Source: Symsagittifera roscoffensis (Eukaryota; Xenacoelomorpha; Acoela; Convolutidae). Taken from it: a stretch of DNA of 64,000 nt. Every line of letters begins with the position of its first letter. The first letter of the stretch is position 1. Shown piece after piece: positions 58,501 through 64,000 of the stretch. Where the stretch lies: positions 22,634,701-22,698,700 of the forward strand of contig NC_087063.1 of assembly GCF_963678635.1 (NCBI RefSeq), written 5' to 3'. Under the pieces are notes generated by a model. It saw only the letters and a program-made list of their open reading frames with translations. It made no database searches and was not told the DNA's origin. Position numbers and translations under genes: made by a program.

Positions 58501-61382
58501 AATTGTAGGGCGGGTGGCATGCTGGCGTATCCTGGGGATGTGGTAAACACCACCTTTGTCTTGGACCCAAATCTCGAGGCTACGTTCTCTTGTACCTCAT
58601 TCATCGCCGCAAATAACGCCTGAATAGCCTCCCATATCTTCTTTGATGTCGGAATCTCTTTGCCCTTCAGTTGCTCAAGAAGTCCCATCGCGTGCAGGTG
58701 GTCATTCATTCCTGCAAACAATAGCAGCTCAGGTTCACAGGGCATCTCCGACTTTATTGCCACCACTAGGGTCAACATCTGGTTCAATTCGGCTCCTGGC
58801 AAAGAGTATACCAGAGTCTCCGGCCAGAACAACTTGGGAGACGTTCCTTCGAAGTCTGATCCCGCCACAATGATCACTCTTGCAGCAGCTGGATCTGCTC
58901 TATCATAAACTGCCAGAGTCTTGGCCAATTGGGTGCCGCCACAGGGCTTCCCGTACCTGGGATCCTCTGCCAACCTTGGACCTTCGTAAGCGGCATCAGG
59001 CAATTCCATTCCTCCCGGATTGAGTAGCTTGTCTACCACCTTCAACTGTGCCGGGGTTGCCAACCTGATCCTGGCGATGCCAGTTCGGTGCTTGGGAGGT
59101 TCTGCTATAAGTCCAGGACTCCCTAGCTGCTTAAGAGGCCTGTAGTTAATGGGTCCCATGATCGTTTTTGTGGGAATTCCAGTCAGGTCTGTAGTCTCCA
59201 TTAACTTCGTTCTCGAGAAATGCGCCTCGTGTGCTTTCAACCAGTCTACGCAATGATGTCTATTCAAGTCCTCATGCGACACTCGTTCGATCCCCAGGGT
59301 TTCCGCCAACTCTCGTCTGCATTCCAAAGTCTCTAGATCCAGTTCCTTCACCTTCTCAGGATATCTCAAGCGGGTAGTCTCCCTAGACTTCTTTTCTCTC
59401 CTGCCATCTGCCACCACCACGGAGGACATCGCCGAGGTCGGAGGTGTTGATGACTCTACCTCCTCCGACTCCATTGGTGTGGCACTCTGCAATCGGGTCT
59501 GATTGCTCCTCGAGCTATCTCTAGTATCAACTCTCGCTCCCAATCGACCAGCCAAGGCCCTCGAGGCAAGGAATGGTGGGTTGGGAGGTGGCCCTAAAGT
59601 GAATTGGGCTGTCTCCAGCAGGTCCGCTTCTAGCGTGTTTATGTGTTCCTGGAAGACGTCGTTCAGCCACTCAGCTCCCCTTGGCCTATCGAAATGGATT
59701 CCATCTTTCGAGGTGTCTTCAGGGAATCCCTTGTTCTCCATGCGTTCTGCAACGTCTAACAGCCTGAGAGGAAGCACACTGTTTCGGTGTATTTCTCGGA
59801 TCGCCTTGTTCAGGCTCCGCACCCTCTGGTTCATCTCTAGGGAGTGTTGATCAAACATCATGTTATAGGGGACCGTGCATATCGTCAGCAGGATGGGATC
59901 CATTTGGATCCTCAGCTCCTCAAGAAGGCAACTCATCTTGTCGCATAGCCTCGTCACTTTCCTTGCTTCTCCTCTCGACACGTCGTTGGTCCCAACCATC
60001 AAGGTGACTGTGTAAACTTTGGTCATTCCTAGCATGTCCAGAGTTGCCAACATCTGTGGCGTAGCAGCTCCAGCGAAACTCAAGACTCCCGTCTGCCAAT
60101 GTGACCGGATCTGGGTCAACACCCGCACCAGGCTATCCCCTATAATCAGGTGAACCGCACCCTCTGGCACACGAGGTGGCGCTAGATACTGCACCCAGGC
60201 TGCGTCGTGGAAGCAGTCCCTCCTGGCTTGCTGTTCCGCATTCCAGTCCAGCCGACTATGCTTGTGGTAGTTCCCCTCTGTGTTCTTCTTGTAGCTCGCG
60301 ATCACGACGTTTCTGACCGGCTGTTCCCTCCAAGTTGGGGGAAGCTCTGGCCTTGTCGCTCTTTCACGACTCTGCTGTTGCAATTTCTCGCCCAGCTCCT
60401 TCAGGCGCGATGAGGCGCCACTCACCTGACTACCGCTCGAGGTCGAGGTTGGTGTATATCCTGGTAACACCACATCCATCAGAGGACGTACAGGTTGGGT
60501 CTCTAGATTGCGCAAGGAGGGCGTCGCGTCATTCGGTATCCAGACCTCCAACCCTTCACTCATGTGTTCCCTGGCCTCGCGGTCAAGGTTGAACCGTCCT
60601 CTAGCCCTGGGAGCTTCATCCACCTCCATGCGCGACTCTGGCCTTGAGCTTGTCACCACTCGTTCGTTTGACCTGGCTCCCTTTTGTGCGTCCAGCTCGC
60701 GTTGTCGTTGTTCTATCCTTTCCAACTCCGACTTTAGTTGATCGCGATTCGCGGCGTTCTCCCGCACCTTTAGCTCCTGCTGATGTTCCGCCCTTAGCAT
60801 CTCAAGTAATTTCAACGTCTGATCCCGCTCGTCGACTGCCTGGTCTCTCTCCAGCTGAAGCCTCTCCCTATCCAACTTCGCCTGATCCCGATCGAGGTTC
60901 GCTTTATTCCTTTCCTTCAGCGCCTTCTCAAGCTCTTTCCTTAGGACTCCCAGCTCCGGATATGCCTCGGTCGTCTGTTGCGCTCGCGACATCGACGGCA
61001 CCTTACTCGAGCTCTGGCCCGTGGATCTCGCTGTTGGCCTCGTCGGTAGCGGGAACTCTCCTGCGCCGTGTTCGGTGTTGTTACTCAGGCCAGGATTTCT
61101 TGCCAAGTCAAAGCCCCTTACTCCTCCATCCGCATTCCAAGACAACCATCTGGTCTGTGCTCGATTTGATATGCCCTCAGTGGTGTAGCCGACTATCAAG
61201 ACAGCCTCCGTCGCAGACTCCCTGCACTCGCCCTGATCCTCCAACTGGAGGATCGCATTCAGCATCACCGCCATTCTCTCGTCGATCTGGGTGTGGTCCA
61301 GGTCCCTCAAGCGTCTGTACAGCTCGTCAAGAGTGGGCCTCTGCAGAGCCGTGGGCATAGAGTTCCAGAATCGGTCTGCCAT
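52503..61382 (-). CDS. Giant accessory ORF of element 2 with SGNH/GDSL hydrolase domain
   Basis: 2,959 uninterrupted codons from ATG at 61382. Residues ~145-235 are a strong charged coiled coil. Residues ~408-585 form an SGNH/GDSL hydrolase-like domain: block I HLIIGDSL (Ser417), a Gly-containing block II near SFAGAATP (Gly438), block III VGTNDV (Asn466), block V DGIHFD (Asp560, His563). Residues ~835-1060 resemble a second, degenerate SGNH domain (VAGSDF, FAGMND, GDDHPAIN). Residues ~1190-1230 hold two hydrophobic segments, possibly membrane-bound. Residues ~1680-1730 are acidic, followed by Lys/Glu-rich stretches and late Cys/His clusters (CLDSTCGNGEHICDGRSC; CPCHCLAQ). The rest is unrecognised. 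It occupies the env position. The likely chemistry is ester hydrolysis, but the substrate is unknown. Confidence 0.75.
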   Translation of the reverse strand: MADRFWNSMPTALQRPTLDELYRRLRDLDHTQIDERMAVMLNAILQLEDQGECRESATEAVLIVGYTTEGISNRAQTRWLSWNADGGVRGFDLARNPGLSNNTEHGAGEFPLPTRPTARSTGQSSSKVPSMSRAQQTTEAYPELGVLRKELEKALKERNKANLDRDQAKLDRERLQLERDQAVDERDQTLKLLEMLRAEHQQELKVRENAANRDQLKSELERIEQRQRELDAQKGARSNERVVTSSRPESRMEVDEAPRARGRFNLDREAREHMSEGLEVWIPNDATPSLRNLETQPVRPLMDVVLPGYTPTSTSSGSQVSGASSRLKELGEKLQQQSRERATRPELPPTWREQPVRNVVIASYKKNTEGNYHKHSRLDWNAEQQARRDCFHDAAWVQYLAPPRVPEGAVHLIIGDSLVRVLTQIRSHWQTGVLSFAGAATPQMLATLDMLGMTKVYTVTLMVGTNDVSRGEARKVTRLCDKMSCLLEELRIQMDPILLTICTVPYNMMFDQHSLEMNQRVRSLNKAIREIHRNSVLPLRLLDVAERMENKGFPEDTSKDGIHFDRPRGAEWLNDVFQEHINTLEADLLETAQFTLGPPPNPPFLASRALAGRLGARVDTRDSSRSNQTRLQSATPMESEEVESSTPPTSAMSSVVVADGRREKKSRETTRLRYPEKVKELDLETLECRRELAETLGIERVSHEDLNRHHCVDWLKAHEAHFSRTKLMETTDLTGIPTKTIMGPINYRPLKQLGSPGLIAEPPKHRTGIARIRLATPAQLKVVDKLLNPGGMELPDAAYEGPRLAEDPRYGKPCGGTQLAKTLAVYDRADPAAARVIIVAGSDFEGTSPKLFWPETLVYSLPGAELNQMLTLVVAIKSEMPCEPELLLFAGMNDHLHAMGLLEQLKGKEIPTSKKIWEAIQALFAAMNEVQENVASRFGSKTKVVFTTSPGYASMPPALQFVYAVLILIAEGSEWRILMAAPNRELEPVNLRLYRSELPAAWADISHALRGFYGLADVLIVLDEVLLLEISNFARQLKFSPVIGDDHPAINQLTASLWFRSMDVKVANSTSRTRGPSNERRNVVETEKQLESMKYRLTQENGWWPFLTPRLENATNKTREEAPLLVKQIWSFLEKQLELAERRDMTVVRFVSAANEVTIGGFWREHANGELKTRRDYEILKFLSPCWEREFLAGVFGTTATIFGAFVQEILGMPISLLLALYLVYPRYLFNMGPAYMFSRGVETLRVDGYLALVLLTHGELVSFHRLMEYGEPLSMGRVHTSIETSSYKCAAGLKTLLVQYLMMQNRYMTGEDENPTSREEWEKANRGMPLLTDLCLAMRSDPMGIIRGLEEVVTCIYGPAVTYAFPDPLVITYRHSVTHLSLISVLDGAALNWCQQEVLRARMSNTVLFGKVKDAEMMVCNFRGQMQCRMGGKREGPIEMYPKFWNLNPLTADGREILRIPAWKECFALVKRELETIMEKEILPATMPEFPIVRRMTLGMNSPLVVPSIMARMRAEEMQKDFTDGWDPLFIGYTAAVYFHTSEMKVNSWTTQAKKSRGSQPPGYEVRKVLRTLEKEGLENMLPIWDDGRMIVMEGHVALVDDMKFATRKYKAPYGLEQVEIRQEGTELDAAGQLHVALTEYKKLDPATPSPLSVDTPGDKRSGPVEDRFKKILERRRHESEEESMDETLSEAGEDMEVGNTPEPGPSGEELTTQELLKDLSEENWADTATPPLIPSPRKNLELPLAGETFNMGMLLLSSEEREKNTFEGNRDIFLGSLEDDAWQEFLEEFNREVGSETTLDKFKKELWDAVVRFGEPLLIGTGLDEKARKELLNKLVELRNARSKTRKEKCEDSSTLKQKTVDKMVDDIKRDKVGTSNMIKSTNILKARAGGRQELEGVDGEVESMMIATTPSSRDVKTRKRKREVEGWGSPSVDAVSEGNLRETAPIVLARCKTAAYKNSSELRKPLEVEKEIEVPTSSTSEEDFKPQKVNVKRGSTNGQVGEVEIGKEWISKAHQDMGEQVTSDPLERNKTRNTSRTWWVALETLKEMEDCLKKLDSGIARRRRNWATQQKAEVNKIEMASHLKRSWQSLLKDHFEEAMRTSSSAPPLMANPFVRTAGQLMFTWSLVGIELETLTSYDRLKLGSKKMEVYQALMQHVARDNSGLSLARRKDATCFLRWTMSMMSDSTILACHQRASGSKTMERRVSTIILNVYQSTGIEKEDGSRLSLENHRKLDEVRRFSNKKFEEEHDVHRNLASSEQYSRLSEKGEYQYVSGVMGIAYNPFLDSEAGGAHRNHEVAELLKFWTERIMEIDAVEKEGPSLGLILEKTPEVISIPRSNKRVEVNMGGGNGLLTTNLGVIWKLLRPSWCPHPHASLIEETTERVRLAPTEDEDLAKLSVLHKLITPQMQEPSERTSDPGSAKKLEPGSCLDSTCGNGEHICDGRSCVRILSFQKEDLVTWFEDITEREKSEVQIIAECYARTTVNIATALGFFSRMCGLQALERLESEHHLVTALSVESWPGVLQVTQKHIRSWKVGLEAEMGFPLSEAYGLPLNAKSLIGSMMANLCGSHYPLHMTMVEVSSQRILVDKAFSVPKCVRLARISHHSHKLLRKIKGTVPKELRDDLSEIWGEDLLKLERENTSDHERQNVIGKPVGSTPNLEDNDTMHEKMMELEPLLEASGERNLRSIEISHGECPCHCLAQTVWYPDHKNLCLVWDVEEIRSIGLPDHRQKVTLLVVSTMLALRWIEENITKYREATTPTAESIYAIDYSRRLELFETACKVFAIPTEVRHVWSRLRYFPWFRATLTSWLYRATKDHMRKHQKEYRQFQAEIGPEAFKRPLLTHRNAITTGWKRVGKMSRDNTKARESILEEDLAKNVSLSLHNSFCLNREARVKALPNQAKRLQEQREWMRSYEQLKAWEEIVISSDDEEELLRQFAASSTSGCSTSKAKSTR

Positions 61383-61904
61383 TCTTTATAACTTCGGGAT
61401 GTGTGTAGATAGATGTCAACCAGCTCAAGAATTACCTTACCAACTCAAGAATTACCTTACCAACTCAAGTATTACCCAATTCAAGAAATCTCTAGAAATC
61501 TTCTCTTGCAAGCACTCGCTGTAGATCCGGATTGTCGCGTGTTCAATCAAGATTCTCTTTTTCTGTTTCTCGCTTGAGTGTAGTTGGATATTCAACTTTG
61601 TTTTCAAACTTGATCTGAAAACATAAAGCTCATTAAAACTTAGTATGTCACGTTCCTAACCTAGAGACCCCCCTTCTACCCATATGATTAAAATCTTATC
61701 ATTCACATATCACTTAAAACAATTTGATTGGATCTCCCTTACGAACATGCAGATTCATTTTATGTTTTAGCACCATCAATTCTTTCTTTTAAAATTCAAT
61801 TGTCATGCCAATCACATCTTAAGATCCCTTTACCTGCGCCGCACCCCAGTACCTGACTCAAGACTCCTCCCTCACACCCGACTCGATACCTCCATGTACC
61901 CGAC
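61383..61904 (-). promoter_or_regulatory. Gap between pol and the accessory ORF, with candidate splice acceptor
   Basis: 522 bp without a gene. The minus strand has a good 3' splice-site match (TTTATGTTTTCAG) ending at 61615, about 230 bp upstream of the accessory ATG, as expected if that ORF is made from a spliced subgenomic RNA like env. A 20-bp tandem motif (CCAACTCAAGAATTACCTTA) is repeated about three times at 61416-61480. Splicing is inferred. Confidence 0.35.
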
Positions 61905-63998
61905 TCAGGCGATGCTCAAGTAGTACTTCTTGTGAAGATGCACCATTATCTCGGTTTCTGCAAAGACCACATGTAGGATAGCATACAATTCCCTCGAGCT
62001 CAGTTTGCCCCTGTTTGGGTCGTACACCGGCATCGAGACCTCCACTATTCCTCTTTCAATCATGAAGTCACGTAGTCTTGTCAGTGCCAATATCACGTGT
62101 TCGGGATCAATTGTGTTTCTGTCGTTGACTCTCGTTACTAGGAAGCAGAGGTATTTGCCCGGGACTTGTGCCACTGACGGTGGAAGCGCTGCTATGCCTC
62201 CCAGTCCTGGCCTCTGTCTGAACAGAAACTCTACGTTCTGGTACTCTCTTTTGAAGTCAGCCTCCAATCTTGATTTGAAACTCATGTCCGCCGTGATGCA
62301 GATCGCGCTGGTCCTGTTTGACAGGATGAAGTCGCTATCTGTTATCATGATGTTCTCTGAGTATTCATTGGGTATTTCGAATTTCGTTTTGAAATTCCTT
62401 CCTATGGTAGGCTCTGGTTCTTCTTCCTCCAGTTCCAATCCGCTTGTTTCCCTCACTTCCTTGAGCTTCTTTATCATCAAATTTTCGGTGTGGGTAAGTC
62501 CTACCCCCACTCCCCGGACAAAAATATTTATCGACGTCCCCGTCGATGTAGTCGGGTCTGAATTGTCCTTAGGGATGTCCAGTGGCCTGTCTGTTGCTGT
62601 CCATCCGAAAAGAGGGTCCTCTGTCTTCATGTAATTTGCTGCTGATATATCGACTTGCTGAATGCTTTGTCCTTCGTGGCTCTCGTCCTTGACATCACGC
62701 ATCCACTCTAGAATCCTCAAGTTCGTGTTCTCCCTCCTTTCTATTTCACTCTGCTCGAGATCCGTCTCCAATTCTGGCGTCGAGTAATCATCCTGCGGAT
62801 AATGTCCACCATCGTCAATGACCTGCCATTCCTCTCCGGCTTCCAGTTCGCCTGCGCTTAGTAGTTCATCGCCCAACTTGTCTGGCTGTATCTTATCGAT
62901 CAAGAAGTCATCCCCGTACCTATTGTACCTCATACCTGTTCGTTTACGATTGCCCGTTCTGGTTTCCGGTGGTGTTGGTCGATCCGGTTCCATCCACTTC
63001 GGTACCTCGTTTTGCTCGGGATCGTTCCAGTCTTCTTCTACAAATGAACCTGCATCCGACTCCACTTCTATCTTTTCGTTGTCGTCCAAACTCAAGTTCT
63101 CATTACCATCATTTTTCTCTCTAGTGCCTTTCTCATTCACTTCGCACGCTGGTTCCACCACCAGGTACTCAAGACCTTCCATGTCTTTTGGTAGGCACCA
63201 GTCCTCCGGGGACGGGACATGAGGCTTCAGATTTTCGTAATGTGCTGCTCGCCCTGTACTCAAGCGATAGAACCGTCCTTGTTGATGTACTTCCGTAATC
63301 ATGAACGGTCCTCTCCATTTCTTGAGTAGTTTCTTTGTTCCCTTGGGCGGTATGACATTTTGGAAGACCCACACGTATTGGCCCACTTCGTATGGCTTTG
63401 CTCTTAGTATCTTTTCGTCATATTTCTTGCGTTGCCTCATTTGCGCTTGCGCCGTGTTTCTCCGACATAGCTCGTTTAGCTCTTGTTGTCTTTTGATCGC
63501 TTCCTTCACGTATGCTTGAGGTGACGTCCTCTTCCCCTCGTACTCCGGGTAAAAGAATGTTATAGGCATTGCCCTTTCCCTGCCTGTCAACATCATGAAA
63601 GGACTGATACCCGTCGTTGAGTGCTGAGTACTATTATAGGCTCCTACTACTTGTGGCAGGTATTTGTCCCAGTCCGTCATGTATCTCGAGCAGTACACCC
63701 TGAGCATGTTGACCAGTGTCCTGTTCTGTCTCTCTACCAACCCATTGGTCTGTGGATGATAGGTCGTCGAGTGTGCTTGAGCAATGTGTGATCTCTTCAT
63801 CAATTCTTTTGTCAAGTCCCCCACAAAAGCCTTGCCGTTGTCTGACTGGAAAGTCATTGGACAACCATATCGCGATATCCAATGCGTTATCAGGTGATCA
63901 CATGTCTCCTCTGCTGAGGCTGTCTGGCACGGAACCGCTTCCGCCAACTTGGTGAAGTGATCTATTATAACTAGTATTTGGTTATAACCCGACTCCGT
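61905..63998 (-). CDS. pol: Integrase with C-terminal macro-like domain, element 2 (5' partial)
   Basis: The frame is open to the right edge; the Met-like start at 63947 is internal (the sequence runs VIIDHFTKLAEAV). The integrase DDE triad is intact: D in VIIDHFTK, D in FQSDNGKAF, E in GLVERQNRTL. A GPY/chromo-like C-terminal region follows (KKWRGPFMITEV ... YRLSTGRAAHYENLKPH), then ~250 acidic, low-complexity residues. The last ~145 residues resemble a macro domain of TARG1 type: SAICITADMSFKSRLEADF, RPGLGGIA, KYLCFLVTR, LRDFMIERGIVEVSMPVYD and IMVHLHKKYY. The catalytic Lys position is Arg and the GCGLD Asp is replaced (VYDPNRGKL), so binding rather than hydrolysis is likely. Integrase is certain; the macro assignment is by pattern. 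Confidence 0.85.
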   Translation of the reverse strand, partial: TESGYNQILVIIDHFTKLAEAVPCQTASAEETCDHLITHWISRYGCPMTFQSDNGKAFVGDLTKELMKRSHIAQAHSTTYHPQTNGLVERQNRTLVNMLRVYCSRYMTDWDKYLPQVVGAYNSTQHSTTGISPFMMLTGRERAMPITFFYPEYEGKRTSPQAYVKEAIKRQQELNELCRRNTAQAQMRQRKKYDEKILRAKPYEVGQYVWVFQNVIPPKGTKKLLKKWRGPFMITEVHQQGRFYRLSTGRAAHYENLKPHVPSPEDWCLPKDMEGLEYLVVEPACEVNEKGTREKNDGNENLSLDDNEKIEVESDAGSFVEEDWNDPEQNEVPKWMEPDRPTPPETRTGNRKRTGMRYNRYGDDFLIDKIQPDKLGDELLSAGELEAGEEWQVIDDGGHYPQDDYSTPELETDLEQSEIERRENTNLRILEWMRDVKDESHEGQSIQQVDISAANYMKTEDPLFGWTATDRPLDIPKDNSDPTTSTGTSINIFVRGVGVGLTHTENLMIKKLKEVRETSGLELEEEEPEPTIGRNFKTKFEIPNEYSENIMITDSDFILSNRTSAICITADMSFKSRLEADFKREYQNVEFLFRQRPGLGGIAALPPSVAQVPGKYLCFLVTRVNDRNTIDPEHVILALTRLRDFMIERGIVEVSMPVYDPNRGKLSSRELYAILHVVFAETEIMVHLHKKYYLSIA

Positions 63999-64000
63999 CA

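Larger units (their letters stand above)
52456..64000 (-). mobile_element. Ty3/gypsy LTR retrotransposon (element 2), 3' part
   Basis: Read from the right edge on the minus strand: integrase with a C-terminal macro-like domain, a 522-bp gap, a 2,959-codon accessory ORF, a polypurine tract and an LTR start (TGAGTGTGAATCC). The coding part is GC-richer than the flanks and has no stop or frameshift over 11 kb, suggesting a young and possibly active element. RT, gag and the 5' LTR lie outside the window. The long internal region would make the whole element well above the usual 5-8 kb for Ty3/gypsy. Confidence 0.88.

Noticed and set aside
52503-61360. Many plus-strand ORFs of 60-270 codons antisense to the giant ORF
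   Set aside because: They are open because the opposite strand is GC-rich coding sequence; they are Ser/Pro/Leu-rich with no domain.
1-64000. CRISPR arrays, bacterial operons, riboswitches, rRNA genes
   Set aside because: None seen; spliced genes and LTR retrotransposons show this is animal nuclear DNA, and the tandem repeats lack spacer structure.

Overview
The window is a stretch of an AT-rich animal nuclear genome, most likely an invertebrate. Two host genes are recognisable: an eight-exon API5 homologue with a C-terminal RGG tail (46429-49467, minus) and a mitochondrial OXA1L/Oxa1 insertase (30659-31852, minus). Exons of a third, unidentified host gene lie at the left edge (13-1640, minus). 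Most introns that can be placed are tens to a few hundred bases long. Nothing bacterial is present (no operons, Shine-Dalgarno sites or CRISPR). I cannot name the phylum with confidence.

Layout. 1-1.65 kb: unidentified Asn/Ser/Ala-rich gene. 2.92-9.89 kb: four head-to-tail copies of a ~1,736-bp unit, each with a candidate 29-nt exon for the minus strand. 9.9-13.4 kb: AT-rich DNA with small dispersed hairpin/tRNA-related repeats. 13.75-26.19 kb: a minus-strand Ty3/gypsy retrotransposon (LTRs about 434 bp, PBS, gag, protease, RT, RNase H, integrase) with a TARG1-like macro-domain ORF 3' of pol; the 3' end of a second copy is joined in tandem. 26.2-30.5 kb: coding remnants and a 0.9-kb direct duplication. 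30.66-31.85 kb: OXA1L. 33.3-44.2 kb: a patchwork of segmental duplications containing a foldback element with ~290-bp inverted arms and tRNA-derived SINE-like repeats. 46.4-49.5 kb: API5. 52.46-64.0 kb: the 3' part of a second, GC-richer Ty3/gypsy element running off the right edge, with an integrase fused to a second macro-like domain and a 2,959-codon ORF containing an SGNH/GDSL hydrolase domain.

The most interesting signal is in the two retrotransposons. Both carry a macro-type (ADP-ribose-binding) module after integrase, in different arrangements and with different catalytic residues. The second also carries a giant uninterrupted accessory ORF in the position of env, with an apparently complete Ser-Gly-Asn-His catalytic set and a second, degenerate SGNH-like domain. 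ADP-ribose processing plus an esterase-like enzyme is not part of the standard Ty3/gypsy toolkit. The first element is broken by several stops and frameshifts although its repeated ends are almost identical; the second is intact as far as the window shows.
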